The notes: generated from the sequence alone by a model not told the origin. A DNA stretch of 64,000 nucleotides from Colius striatus (GCF_028858725.1 NC_084767.1:3027501-3091500), one strand, 5' to 3'; positions 50,310 to 64,000 are shown, counted from the stretch's first letter. Program-made: numbers and translations.

Positions 50310-51600
50310 TTGAGGATATTTTAAGGTTATTTGTTAGGAAATATAAGTAACTAACAGTTGAAGGATAAACCGCAGAGCACCATGGCAACCCGCTGATGGA
50401 AATGCTAATAACTGGGACATAAGGTGGGTGATTAACCTATCAAAAGCAGAACCCTAACATTAAGTTGGGTGCAGATCTATGCAGAGAAGAATGAAGCGTT
50501 CCCACCATGAACGTGCACAAAAGCAGGGCAGGAGGGTGGGGGGTAGGAGGGTGGCCCCAGCGCTGCCTCACTGCCCTCTGCCGCAGCACACAGCGTCACT
50601 GGGGTGGGGGGTGACCATGCTTCTCCCCTTCCCTTTGTCGGAGCGTAGCGATGCTGTTTGCCTTGGCTTTCAAACGGGAGTTATAAATAAAAATGTCTCA
50701 CCAAGGGTGCATGACTCACGGTCCTCGCCGCAAGGATAACCTCTCTGCTAGGAAACCTGATCCCAGGGCTGAGCTGCAGCCTGCAGGGATCAAAGCCATC
50801 GCTTAACTCAGATATTTCATCCAAAAGGCAAATGGATGACGCCCTCAGCCCCATCTGGGCTAGGGTGGGCTGCCTGTGCCACTCTGGACTCGCGTGCTCT
50901 GCCAGCCCCCACCTCAGGCTGCCAAGAGTCCAGTCCTCGTCCTGCCCCAGCGCCTTGTCCTGTTTCCCTGGGGTGGCAGCAAGGAGCTGGGGCTGACATG
51001 TCCTCGAGCAGCTCAGCACCACTTCCTGCCACCCTCCGAGACTGCCGCTCGTGGGTACTGGTGTGGGATGGTACAAGAGGTAGGGATGTGCCGAGACATC
51101 TCCCCTCACCTGGGAGGCCATGTCAGCCCTGTGCTCCAGGCCATGGCCGTGCCCTTGCCTCCCCCCTGCCTGGGCAGCAGGCAGCAGCTCCCTTCCCAGC
51201 TGAGGCCTCTCCCAGCATCTCACACCGGCTGCACATCTCCATCCCCCCGCCATGCCCTGCCTGCAGGATGCCCACGGGGCCAGGTCAGCACACCCTTCCC
51301 CTGCGCTGCCATCCCCAAGCCAGAGCCTGGCCCCATGGGGAGAGGGACGCCCCGTGCCCTAATGCCCCGGCCCGCTGGGACCAGCTTTATCCCTGGGGCA
51401 GGCGATGTCGGGGCGACAGCTGGCTGGAGGATTTGCTGAGGGCATTATTTAATGCTGTGGGTAAATGGAGAAACAACAGCTAATTCTGGAGCCCGTAATC
51501 CTCTTCCTCCCCGCAGGGATGGGGCTTGTGCCAGTGGCAGGCCCCAGGGACAAGCCCCCGGCAGCTCCCGAGCCGTGCTGTGGGACGGAGCGACTCCCAG
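50310..51600. other. Intergenic, upstream of the ARL3-like gene
   Basis: 50310-50500 is an AT-rich patch unlike its surroundings and contains CACCATGGCAACCC, an RFX half-site context. The rest is GC-rich, with no coding signal until the ATG at 51604. The interval belongs to promoter/upstream sequence of the ARL3-like gene and RGS14. Confidence 0.5.
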
Positions 51601-51603
51601 ACC

Positions 51604-53642
51604 ATGGGTGATGTGCAGCAGGTAAGTGAGGTCTGGCAACGTCCTGCCTGTGCCAGGGTGGCTGTGCTGGCACCAGGGCCCGGCTGTGGCATTTTGCAGC
51701 CTGGTAGAGCCGTCCCAGGGCTGTACCCTGTGTTGGTCCTCGGGCAGGGACAGCACATCCAGGGGGGGATGGCATTGGGGCTGGGCAGATCTACCATGAG
51801 GCTACCCCAATAAGCCTGGACACCTCAGGAGCCGAGCCCTGGCCCTCACTCAGGCTACAGACACGGGGTACCTGCAGTCAATGGTGCATCCTGCACCTCC
51901 TCCCTGAAACAAGAGTGCTCTGCAGCGACCTGGCACCCCACAGGGCTCCCCCAGCACCCCGCAGCCCCAGGGGCTGCTCTCAGTCATCCAGAGGCTGAAG
52001 GGCTCCCCAGAGCAGGAGCTCCGCATCGTCCTGCTGGGGCTGGACAATGCGGGGAAGACCACGCTGCTGAAACGCCTGGCGTCCGAGGAGGTCAGCACCA
52101 TCACACCCACCCAGGTGAGTGCTGCCGGGGGCCACGGGCAGCGGGAGGGTGGCAGGTCCTGCCCTCCCCTTGGGTGATGCCAGGGTTTGTGTGGTGTCCT
52201 CCCCACGCAGGGCTTCAACATCAAGAGCGTCCATTCGCACGGCTTCAAGCTAAACGTCTGGGATATTGGGGGGCAGCGCTCCATCCGCCCGTACTGGAGG
52301 AAGTATCTGGGCAGCACAGACCTGCTGGTGAGTGGGGTGGCCACCCCCAGCCCCCTCGGTGTGGGGAGCCATGCCCTCTGCACAGGGCTGCGGAGCCCAG
52401 CAGAGCTGTATGGCCCCACGGAAGGCAGAGGGCTGTGCAGTTGGGTGTGAGGAGCAGCTGCTGACTGTCCCTTTTGTCCCCATGGCAGATTTATGTAATT
52501 GACAGCGCAGACCAGAAGCGTTTCGAGGAGACAGGGCAGGTATGAGGGGACCAAGTCGGGAGGGAGCTGTGGAGCTCTGAGGCCTTGACCCATCTGGCAC
52601 CAGCTCTTTGAGGACTGGAGCAGGGAGCGAAGCAGCCTCTCTACTGTGGGGCGGCGCTGCTGTGGGGGCCAAGCTGTCCCCGGAGTGATGTGGGAAGGGG
52701 TTGTGATCCAAGCCTCAGCATGCAGAGGTGCCTCACTCTATGGCAGAGCTGTGCCCAGCAGCATTTACGAGTGGGCTGTGATGCCCCAGAGGTACCTGGC
52801 ACAGGGGTGACCTGCTGAAAGCAACCCCTCAGCCACCAGCCCTCCCAGCAACAGGTTAGTGATACAACCGAGCAAAGGTTTATGAGGTAATTCCATTCCA
52901 AGCCCTGGGAATGAGGCTGGAGAGGAGAAGGTGAGACATAGACTGTCAGCCTCGGCTGTGCCAGCAGCAGACAGCAGCGTGGGTGTGCCAGACAGCATGG
53001 GGCTGGCAGCAGCCTCCTGTGGCTGCCCTTTGCCCAAGAGTCTGGCTGCCAGGAGTGCTTCAGCCTTCAGGTAGAACTGCGTGCATCTCCCAGGGTCTCT
53101 TTGGGGCAGGTAGGACTTTGAGGGCACATGCTTCTCCCTCAGGATGTTGAGACCTTGTTGCTTCTTTGGCTGCCATAAGAGCACCAGAGGGAGGGCACTG
53201 AGGCAATCTAGGGGCCTGAAGTGCCCCAGCCAGCCCTGGGCAGCTCAGGCAAGTGGCCTAGCAGCTCCATGCAGGAGGGCAGAGGCCCTGGAAGATGGTT
53301 TTTCTCTTGGCAGGAGCTGGCAGAGCTCACTGAGGATGAGTCCCTCGTAGGGGTCCCATTGCTGGTGTTTGCCAACAAGCAGGACCTAGTGACTGCGGCA
53401 CCTGCAGCTGAGATTGCAGAAGGGCTGAGCCTCCACACCTACCGGGACCGGGAATGGCAGATCCAGGCCTGCTCAGCCCTGTCTGGGGAAGGAGTGCAGG
53501 TAGAGGTGGGAGCTGCAGGCTCTGCAGAGGTGGGAAATGACACAAGGACCTGCCGTTCTCTTGGGGCAGTGCTCACAATCTCTTTTCCCTACAGGATGGG
53601 ATGAACTGGATTTCTAGCCAGATCATGAACAGGAAGAAGTGA
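51604..53642 (+). CDS. ARL3L1: ARL3-like small GTPase (ARF family)
   Basis: Six exons: 51604-51621, 51971-52114, 52211-52327, 52489-52539, 53314-53499, 53595-53642; 187 aa, every intron in phase 0. ARL3 proteins release lipidated cargo from PDE6D/UNC119 carriers at cilia. All GTPase motifs are intact: P-loop GLDNAGKT, switch [12 protein letters not shown], switch [14 protein letters not shown], and [11 protein letters not shown]. The C-terminus MNRKK fits ARL3. It is distinct from canonical ARL3: exon 1 gives MGDVQQ before [10 protein letters not shown], so the amphipathic N-terminal helix is four residues longer. It reads as an ARL3 paralogue kept in non-mammals; the symbol follows zebrafish-style naming and is provisional. 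It lies between RGS14 and LMAN2, where mammals have no such gene. Confidence 0.9.
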
Positions 53643-54983
53643 GAGCTGCAAAGTGCTGGACAGGACTGAGCTGCAGGTCCCTAAGCCATGGCCAACACCC
53701 CTGGTACCTAGACTCCCTACAACAGCCCAGCTGGGCCCTGAGTCTTAGGCTTCCATGCTCAGATGGGCTTCCCACCGGGTCTGTCACTGCTCAGGCGGCT
53801 CCCCGTCTCCCTGCCTCCTTGGCTTCCTTGGGCTCCTCATCCCCCCTAACCCTCCTGCAGCCTCCATGCTGTTGGAGGGAAGCACGTGTCCCACCGTGTC
53901 AAGGTCTTGCACACCTCCAGAATGAGAATCTGCTCAGGATTTGTCCACCCACACTGCTGGCACATCCCACAGACGCCATGGCAATGTGCTGGCTGTCTGG
54001 GGCACGCTGGGCACCACACTGCGGCACCAGCTGCGCCTGCAGACATGTCACCTACAGACAACCAGAGGACATGTGTTCCACTCGCCTCCTGTGGGATGTG
54101 GCCAGTGCAGCCCCAGCCATGGCAACCGGCGCAGAAAAAACCCTCAGCTCAGTCTGTTTTTGCTGGCCAGAGGAGCTCCCGCGTGGGCACAAGACCTGGG
54201 ACAAGCACAGCGGCACAGAGAGGACCCGGCTGGGCAGCCACCGCGGGAGGGGTTTCACGGCCTGGTGATGGCTCCGGGTGCAGCCGTGCTGAGAGGGACT
54301 GGTCGTTCTGGACACCAGAACTCAGAAACGAGGTGACTGTAACGGACCAAATTCAACCCCCAGGGCAGGGCAGTGTAAACTCTGACTTGAATTATCCGGT
54401 GTTTTTCCTCGTCATTTAAACCCCCCCAAACCTCACTCGTGCAATGCTCGTGCTCTCTCCAAGGGCTCATACCCGCTGGGAAGCGCGTTATGCTACACGC
54501 ACCCCACCGCCCCGCTGAAGACACCCATCCCGCGGGCCCCGCTGACCCCCGCGGCTGCGGGGCGGAGAGACGGGATGGGCCTTGCGGGGCCCAGAACTGC
54601 TCCGGGCTACCCGGGCCACTGCTCCCCGCGGGGCTCGGCTCTTGCGGGGGCCGCTGCTGCCCGCGGCGCGCCGGGGTCTGCCGGGGCCGGGCGCCGTTGC
54701 CATGGCGACGCCCCGCCGGGGAGCGCCCCGCACGTTCCCGGCACGAGGAGAGGGAGCGCGGACTACAGCTCCCGGCATGCCGCGCGCCGCCGCTCCTCCG
54801 CTTCCCCTCCCTCCCCGCGCGCCCGACGTACGGCGGGAGCCGCGTGCCACCCTGGCCCCGCCCCCTCGCTCGCCATAGGCCGGCGGCGGTGACGTTAGCC
54901 AGTGGGGGCGGGGCCGGGATGACGTAGCGGGTTCTGATTGGCGGCGCGCGGCGCCCGTCCCGGGGGGGAGGCGGAAGCGGAGC
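53643..54983. promoter_or_regulatory. ARL3-like 3' flank and LMAN2 CpG-island promoter
   Basis: 53643-54450 is the 3' UTR/flank of the ARL3-like gene; no clear AATAAA is found. From 54520 to 54983 the sequence is a CpG island with GC boxes and an inverted CCAAT (ATTGG at 54937). GTTGCCATGGCGAC, one base off a perfect X-box palindrome, lies at 54696-54709, about 290 bp before the LMAN2 ATG. Confidence 0.6.
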
Positions 54984-57900
54984 ATGGCGGCGGGTGCGGG
55001 CGCGCTGCTGGCGGCCGCGCTGCTGCTGGCGGCCGGACCGCGCCCGGCGCCCGCCGAGCTCACCGACGGCAACAGCGAGCACCTGAAGCGGGAGCACTCG
55101 CTGATGAAGCCGTACCAGGGTGAGTGCGGGGCCGGGCCGGGGCGGGGCGGGGCGGGGCGGGACGCGGCGGCCCGGGCTGAGCCGCGTTCTCTCCGTCGCT
55201 CTGCAGGCGCGGGCTCCGCTGCCATGCCGCTGTGGGACTTCCAGGGCAGCACCATGGTCACCAGCCAGTACGTCCGCCTGACGCCCGATGAGCGCAGCCG
55301 GGAGGGCTGCATCTGGAACCGTGTGGTGAGGACCCGGCGGAGGGGCGGGGGGAGACCGGCGGGGCCCGGGCGCCTTTCCCGGCCCCTACTCTAACACCGC
55401 CGCGCGATCTCTCCGCACAGCCCTGCTTCCTCAAGGACTGGGAGCTCCACGTCCACTTCAAGATCCACGGAGCCGGCAAGAAGAACCTGCACGGGGACGG
55501 CCTGGCGCTGTGGTACACGCAGGAGCGCCTGGTGCCAGGTACAGGGCACTGCCTTGTTCAGCTGAGGCCTCCTCAGTGCTTGCCAGGCCCTGGGGCAGCT
55601 CAGGGAGCTGTCCCTGCCCTGCGGGTCTTTGGCCAGGGACAGCATTTGAGCTCCCCTCTGCCTGCCTTCACCAGACTGGAATGGTGTGTCCTGAGAACAA
55701 GTGCCCTCAGTCACCTGCCCGGCATCAAACAACTCTCACTACTCTTTTCAGTGTTCTCTGAGCACAAATTCTGTCTGAGAACCGTCTGATCCCAATGCTC
55801 TGCCCTTTTCCAGGTCCTGTCTTTGGCAGCAAGGACAACTTTCATGGACTGGCTATTTTCCTTGATACTTATCCCAACGATGAAGCGACAGAGGTGAGTG
55901 TTTCGGGGGTCTGATACAGTGCCAAGGGGGCTGTTTACTCGAGCTCCGAGTGCTTTGTGCCCATACCAAGGAGAAGTCTCTCCTCACATGAGAGTGGGCT
56001 GCTCTTCTCTCATGGGAGCTAGTAAAGGGAAGAGTTTTTATGTGCATTAATAGAGATAAGAAGGTCCTCGCTCCATTCTTCTTCTGTTGTTGAGTACACA
56101 GATGCTTCCAAGGCCTTTCTCTCTGTGTGAGGGTGGCAGAGGGCTGCTGTAAGCTATGCACTGCCTGTTCAGTCAGAGGAATAGACCTAAAAGTGTATTT
56201 GTCCCAAGTGTCATTTCCTGAACTTCTCAGTGCTTTGGTTGCTCAGTTCCTGTTGTTTCTGGCCTTGCTCTCGTTTGCAAACCTGAGTGTCCCTGAAAAA
56301 GAAACTCCTGAACTGCCTTTTCTGCTTCAGAGTTCCTGTGCCTGAACTGTGCTCAGCCCCGTGGGGCTGATGGTTCTTCCCTTCCATCCCGCTCTGCGCT
56401 TCTGCGTTGCCTTACAGCACAGTTGGAAAACATGACTGTGCCACTGAGATCTATTGCACCAAAAACTTGGTGTGCTTGAGCTGTAAAGCATCTGGAAATG
56501 ACCCATCTCCTCTTGTCTTGATGCTCCCTGTGGGTTGATTCCTTGCCCACGATTGGCCTCTCCTGGTGTACTTAATCTACTGACTGCAGTAGTGGTTGTG
56601 CTGTGAGATTTCTGCCCCTTCTGGGTCCTGTGCTCTGCTCTTCCACATCTTCCCCAGTCAGGTGCTTACTCTGCAAGTGTGGGGCAGTGTCTTTGCCCCA
56701 GCTCTGCGCTGCACTCGCAGCTCAGGGGGAAATTTGGTGCAGAAGGTCACAAACGGCTGCTGTTGCTCTGTTGTGGAGAAGATGTGCTTCCATTGTTCTG
56801 TAGCCACCCTTGCAGCAGAGCCGGGGCTCTGTGGCTGTGCTCCTGCTCCCACTGAGGGTCTGACTGGGCAGGGGAAGGTGGTGGCTCTTTGTCCCACGGC
56901 TCGAGGGCTCCCGAGAGCAGCCGCGCTCTGCTGTCTCCCCGCAGCGCGTGTTCCCCTACATCTCCGCCATGGTGAACAACGGCTCCCTGACGTACGACCA
57001 CAGCAAGGACGGGCGCTGGACGGAGCTGGCGGGCTGCACCGCCGACCTCCGCAACCAGAACCACGACACCTTCCTGGCCGTCCGCTACTCGCGGGGCCGC
57101 CTGACGGTGAGACACGCCGGGAGCCTTGGCGGGTGCTGCCGGGCCGGAGCCTGGAGCTGGCAAAAGAGCTGTGGGTGGGCAGGATGGTGCCGTGTGTGCC
57201 GGCCCTGACGCTCCCCTGCTCTTGCAGGTGATGACCGACGTGGAAGACAAGAATGAATGGAAGAACTGCATTGACATTGCGGGGGTGCAGCTGCCCACAG
57301 GCTACTTCTTCGGAGCCTCTGCTGGCACTGGAGATTTGTCTGGTGAGAGGGGCTTTGCCCACGGGCATACACACGCTGTTTGGAGCCTGGACTGTAACGC
57401 TGTGAGTGTGCTGCATGGCTTTGATGGCTTCCTTTCCCTGAATGGACCTCTTGGGTAGAGACCTGTGGCCCGGGAAAGGTGGCACCTGAAGAGCTAAGGA
57501 GTTTGCAGTTTGGTCCCAAGGTGGGAGGGTGGCCTGAGAGGGAAGGAGCCGTGGATGTGGCAGAGCATGATCCTGGCAGTGCTACGGGTGTGTGCACACC
57601 TTTCTGAGCTCCTGACGGTGTTTGGTGTGTGCTGGCGGCTGTTTCCTAGACAACCACGACATCATCTCGATGAAGCTGTTCCAGCTGATGGTGGAGCACC
57701 CCGTAGAAGATGAGTCTGTTGACTGGACCAAGATCGAGCCTAGCGTCAGCCTCCTTAAATCCCCCAAAGGTGAGTCTCGGGGTGGGCTCTTGAAGGCCTG
57801 TTGAACGGTGTCAGAGCTGTGACACCCTGTGAGGTGTCGCACGGTCTCTGGAGTTGCCCTTTTCCTCACAGACAACGTGGATGACCCGACGGGGAACTTC

Positions 57901-58032
57901 CGCAGCGGGCCTCTGACGGGCTGGAAGGTGTTCCTGCTCCTGCTCTGCGCGCTGCTGGGCATCATCGTCTGCGCCGTGGTGGGGGCCGTGGTCTTCCAGA
58001 AGCGCCAGGAGCGGAACAAGCGCTTCTACTGA
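54984..58032 (+). CDS. LMAN2: VIP36 lectin, mannose-binding 2
   Basis: Eight exons: 54984-55119, 55207-55325, 55421-55538, 55814-55893, 56945-57106, 57228-57342, 57650-57769, 57872-58032; 336 aa (human 356). LMAN2 is a type I membrane L-type lectin that cycles high-mannose glycoproteins through ER, ERGIC and Golgi. An Ala/Leu-rich signal peptide is followed by the lectin domain (GAGSAAMPLWDFQGST, HGDGLALWYT, FGLAIFLDTYPND-like segment, DHSKDGRWTELAGC), with metal-binding D/N residues and the DNHDIISMKLFQLMVEH stretch. Then come a single membrane segment (VFLLLLCALLGIIVCAVVGAVVF) and cytosolic tail KRQERNKRFY, near identical to human and including the KRFY trafficking end. The start is the first ATG after the CpG island. 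Confidence 0.97.
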
Positions 58033-58371
58033 CCGAAAACCTGGGCCCCCGGCCTGGGCCCAGACCCGTCTTTTCTATGAGGAGCTGTAAAAACTGTGGT
58101 TTCTAAAAGCTGTTTCTGAGAAATATCAGAAGTATTTTCTTATCTGTCTGTCTGGCTGTAACCCCTGTCTGGCCCTTGGCCTCGGGAGGCTGGGACTGAG
58201 GCAGGCGATGCCCGTTGGGGCCCTGGGGGGTTTGGGGTGGGGGCCTGGAGCTTGTTCCCCTGTTTTTCTGGTGCTCCCCCTGCCAGCCGGGCCCTGCCTG
58301 TGCCGGGGAGAGGGGGGTGAGCGGCGGGTGTGAATGTAAGGGGCTGTGGGGAGGGGGTGGGGAGCAGGGGC

Positions 58372-58377
58372 ATTAAA
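58372..58377 (+). terminator. LMAN2: LMAN2 poly(A) signal
   Basis: ATTAAA about 340 nt after the stop codon, followed by a GT-rich TCTTGTCTCTGTCGGGG stretch. Confidence 0.8.
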
Positions 58378-58504
58378 GAACTGACACCATCTCTGGCTCT
58401 CTTGTCTCTGTCGGGGGAGGTCCTTGGATGTTGGGGTTGAGAGAGGGGGATGTTGCCTCCTGACAGGGTCATTCCTGGAGAGGCCCAGAGGCCTTGGACT
58501 GCTC

Positions 58505-58770
58505 CCAGGTAACAAGTGTCAGGACAAGAGGAAATGACCTCCAGTGGCAGCAAGGGAGCTTTAGCTTGAATGGGAGGAAAAACTTCTTCACTGAAAGCCT
58601 TGTCAAGCACTGAACAGGCTGCCCAGGGAGGGGGTGGAGGCCCCATCCTTGGAGACATTTAAAAGACAGATGATGTGCTGAGGGAAGTGGGTTAGGGGTG
58701 GGCTTGGCAGTGTGAGGGGAGGGGTTGGACTTGATTCTAAAGGTCTTTTCCAACTGAAATGATTCTGAGA
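58505..58770 (+). mobile_element. CR1 LINE 3' fragment
   Basis: Contains AGGACAAGAGGAAATGACCT, AACAGGCTGCCCAGGGAGG, GGCTTGGCAGTGTGAGGGG and AAGGTCTTTTCCAACTGAA, the same 3' block as the copy at 34.7-35.1 kb. It is 5' truncated and inserted just past the LMAN2 poly(A) site. Confidence 0.9.
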
Positions 58771-58779
58771 CAAGAGGAG

Positions 58780-59425
58780 GCACCGTGGAGGTCTCTGGTA
58801 CAGGTCTGGATGGGGTGGGATGAGATGGGGATGGAGTAGCGTAGGATGGGGATGGGATTAGGGGATGGGATGGGGTGGGATGGGATTTGGGGATGGGGTG
58901 GGATGGCAATGGGATGAGATGGGCATGGGATTAGGGGACAGGATGGGATTAGGGGATGGGAATGGGATGAGATGGGGATGGAGTATCATAGGATGGGGAT
59001 GAGATTAGGGGATGGGGTGGGACGGGATGGTATTAGGTGATGGGAATGGGATGAGATGGGGATGGTGTAGCATAGGATGGGGATGGGATGGGGTGGGATG
59101 GTGAGGGGATGGGATGGGATGGGATGGGGTGGGATGGGATGGGATTAGGGGATGGTGAGGGGATGGGATGGGATGAGGGGATGGGATGGGGTTAGGGGAT
59201 GGGAATGGGATGGGATTAGGGGATGGTGAGGGGATGGGATGGGATGGGATGGGATGAGGGGATGGGATGGGGTTAGGGGATGGGAATGGGATGAGATGGG
59301 GATGGAGTAGTGTAGGATGGGGTGGGATTAGGGGATGGTGAGGGGGGGGATGGGATGGGGGGATGGGAAGAGATGGGATGAGGGGATGGGGTGGGATGAG
59401 GGGGTGGGATGAGGGGGTGGGGGCT
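58780..59425. repeat. GGGATGGGAT / GGATTAGGGG minisatellite
   Basis: About 640 bp of short G-rich units (GGGATG, GGATTAGGGGATGG) with a longer higher-order period of AGGATGGGGATGGGATTAGG. One strand is almost free of C, giving many G4-capable runs. It sits directly before the B4GALT7 CpG island. Confidence 0.95.
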
Positions 59426-59559
59426 GTCCCCAGGCCCGCCCAGCCCCGGCAGGCGGAAGGGAGCGTGGCGGAACGGCGGGCCCGGGCGGTGTTTCCGGAG
59501 GGAGAGGGGGCAGCGGCGGGCGCAGCCAGCGTGTCCCGGCGGCGGGGCCGGGCGGCGCC

Positions 59560-61955
<2,396 letters not shown>

Positions 61956-62244
61956 GCCTGTCTCCTGCGTGCCACTCGTGTGCTGTGCTTGTGCCGAGAG
62001 GCTGGGGCTGCCGCCGGGCTGCAGCAAGCGGGCAGTGGTTCTGCAGCAGATGAGCAATAGCGGTGCTGATGAGACACAGAGGAACAGAAAAGGCCAAGAA
62101 CCAGACTCTGCTGGGACCAACAGAAGAGGCTGAGAGCGGGACTCGATGGCGTTGCTGTGGATGCTGGTGTTGCCTCCCAGGGCAGGTGCAGGAGACAATT
62201 TTCCTGCGCTGGACATGGCTGAGCTGCCACCCAGCTCAGAGGAC

Positions 62245-62250
62245 AATAAA
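62245..62250 (+). terminator. B4GALT7: B4GALT7 poly(A) signal
   Basis: AATAAA about 290 nt past the stop codon. Confidence 0.85.
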
Positions 62251-62269
62251 GAACTGTCAGGGCACCTGT

Positions 62270-63290
62270 GAGTTGTGAATGTCCTGAGCCACACCATCAC
62301 GGTCCTTCTTCCCGCTCCCTTCACCTTACTGGCTTCAGTGCACCCATTCCTGGCTTGGCCCCAGCTCGGGTCTGTTTGGACAGGTGATCTGCTCTGGCTT
62401 GGAGGCCAGGTTGGGCTGAAACAGGCTCTGGGTGAGGTGGTGTCTGTGTTTCAGCTGCCAGGTTCCCCCAGGGCTGTGCTGTGGTTGCTCCATTACAGGA
62501 AGCGGTTGTGGCCGAGCAGTGCCCTCAGCCCCAAAGCTCTGCTGGATGTCAGCAGCTGAGGCAGCCCAGGACTTCTCTCTGTGGAGTAAGAAGGAGAGTT
62601 CTGGCTGAGCTGCTCCCTTCCTTGCCTGCTTTCTGTGGCACTTGCTGCCTTGGCCTTTTTGGAGGGGTTGGAGTAACCTGATGCGTGCCCAGAAGCACTG
62701 AGGGGAACTGGGATCTGCTCTGGCCCTGTATGAGGTGTCTTGGGAAGAACATTGGCTGGTTGCCCCTAACCTACTTGAGCAGAGGTGGATCAGGAGTTTC
62801 CCTGGGCAAGAAAGGAGCTGGGACCTCCCCTCAGAGGTGGGAATGTGGCACAGGGGGTTGTTGAGGAAGGGGCAAGGCTGGGGGACCCAGGCTGCAGGTC
62901 TCACCTGCTTGCTCTAGCTGCCAGGCCCTTGCTACTAGGCTGGTTTATCTCATGTGTCTCTGGACTGGAAGACAATGAGGAGGAAGAGGAGGTGAATGTT
63001 CTCCTGTGGCTGCTGGGAACCCTCCTGAGTGTTCTACAGCACTGAACCCAGCAGGTGGGGAAGCTGGGAAGGTCCCAGTGGGTGAGGGAGGGTGCTGGAC
63101 ACTGCCAGTTGTTTGAGTTTGGTAGAAATTGACCACACCAGCACTTTTTGCTGGGCAGCGGGATGTGTAGAGCTGGGCAATGCCTGCATGTGCTGGGAAC
63201 AATCAGACACCATGGCCTTTGGGATGCTGCTGCTGAGGGGTGGCAGAGATGCCCACTGATACTTAAGGGAGATCCCTGCCAGCACTAGGC
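62270..63290. other. Intergenic sequence after B4GALT7
   Basis: No coding exon or recognised repeat is seen before the CR1 element starting near 63300. Confidence 0.5.
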
Positions 63291-63299
63291 CCCTCTCCT

Positions 63300-64000
63300 G
63301 TGTTGGGTGGAAAACTGGCTGCGAAGGCCCAGAGAGTGGTGGGGAATGGAGTTAAGTCCAGTTGGTGCCCAGTCACCAGTGGTGTTCCCCAGGGGTCAGT
63401 GTTGGGGCCTGTTCTGTTCAAGATCTTTATCAGTGATCTGGATGAAGGGATTGAGTGCATTCTTAGTTTGCAGCTGACACCAAGCTGGGCAGGTGTGTAG
63501 AGCTGCTGGAGGACAGGAAGGCTCTTCAAAGGGGCCTGGCCAGGCTGGGTTGATGGGCAGAAGCCAATTATATGAGGTTCAACAAGGCCAAGTGCTGGGT
63601 GCTGCACTTGGGCCACAACAACCCCAAGCAGTGCTGCAGGCTTAGGGCAGGGTGGCTGGAAAGCTGCCCAGAAGAAAAGGACCTGGACTGTTAATGGACA
63701 GCCAGCTGAACATGAGCCAGCAGTGTGCCCAAGGAGGCCAGTGGCATCCTGGCCTGTATCAGAAACAGTGTGACCAGCAGGACCAGGGCAGTGATCATTC
63801 CCCTGTACTCAGCGCTGGTGAGGCCACACCTCCTATACTGTGTTTGGTTTTGGGCCCCTCACTACAAGAGGGATATGGAGGTGCTGGAGCGTGTCCAGAG
63901 ATGGGCAACAAAGCTGGTGAAGGGTCTGGAGCACAAGTCTGATGAGGAGCAGCTGAGGGAACTGGAGGGGGATTTTGCCTGGAGAAAATGAGGCTGAGAG
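63300..64000 (+). mobile_element. CR1 LINE fragment with reverse-transcriptase remnant
   Basis: Translation gives [20 protein letters not shown], the conserved RT motif of CR1 ORF2, followed by LDEGIEC. Downstream sequence (AGCCAGCTGAACATGAGCCA; CTCAGCGCTGGTGAGGCCAC; TTTTGGGCCCCTCACTACAA) matches the CR1 region after RT. It runs off the window end. The frame is broken, so the copy is inactive. It is the longest CR1 piece in the window. Confidence 0.93.

Noticed and set aside
52765-53184. 139-codon minus-strand open frame in the fourth ARL3-like intron
   Set aside because: No recognised family or repeat, and it lies wholly inside an intron of an intact gene; probably chance.
58780-59425. Interstitial telomere repeat
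   Set aside because: TTAGGGG words occur, but the units are GGGATGGGAT-based and not tandem TTAGGG.
63300-64000. A host gene with a reverse-transcriptase domain
   Set aside because: The motif and flanks match CR1 ORF2, and the reading frame is broken as in ordinary dead CR1 copies.

Overview
This is a stretch of a bird genome, very probably a gene-dense, GC-rich microchromosome. The evidence: vertebrate genes with short introns, CpG-island promoters, many GC-rich minisatellites, and interspersed repeats that all look like CR1 LINE fragments carrying the avian-type 3' tail. The gene content matches the block around human 5q35.3 (DBN1-PRR7-GRK6-SLC34A1-RGS14-LMAN2). Species cannot be fixed by reading alone. 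I saw no LTR element, endogenous virus, tRNA, rRNA or CRISPR array.

Layout. DBN1 (drebrin, +, 5' end outside the window) fills 1-7.8 kb and includes the neuron-specific drebrin A cassette exon. PRR7 (-) meets it tail to tail at 7.9-9.0 kb and seems to have a distant upstream 5' exon. GRK6 (-, 16 coding exons, 575 aa) covers 15.2-29.1 kb. A single-exon alpha-2-type adrenoceptor, best read as ADRA2D (-), lies at 32.9-34.0 kb, where mammals carry F12 and PFN3. SLC34A1 (-, 12 coding exons) lies at 35.4-39.7 kb and RGS14 (-, 15 coding exons) at 42.7-49.4 kb. An ARL3-like small GTPase (+) lies at 51.6-53.6 kb, LMAN2 (+) at 55.0-58.0 kb and B4GALT7 (+) at 59.6-62.0 kb. CR1 fragments close the window.

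How the genes relate. Several products act at G-protein-coupled-receptor or PDZ-scaffold sites. ADRA2D is a Gi-type receptor, GRK6 phosphorylates active receptors, and RGS14 is a Gi/o GAP and GoLoco protein. Drebrin and PRR7 are postsynaptic. PRR7, GRK6 and SLC34A1 all end in class I PDZ ligands. ADRA2, GRK, RGS12/14, SLC34, LMAN2 and ARL3 family members also have relatives clustered at human 4p16, 10q24-26 and 2q11, so the block looks like one arm of a paralogon from the early vertebrate genome duplications. This arm keeps ADRA2D and the ARL3-like gene, which mammals lack here.

Most interesting points: a roughly 1-kb minisatellite in DBN1 that has multiplied an exon/intron boundary and left no GT donor at the expected junction; a compact ADRA2D whose stop codon lies inside its poly(A) hexamer; a tiny TATA-to-poly(A) unit opposite GRK6; and several RFX X-box-like motifs.
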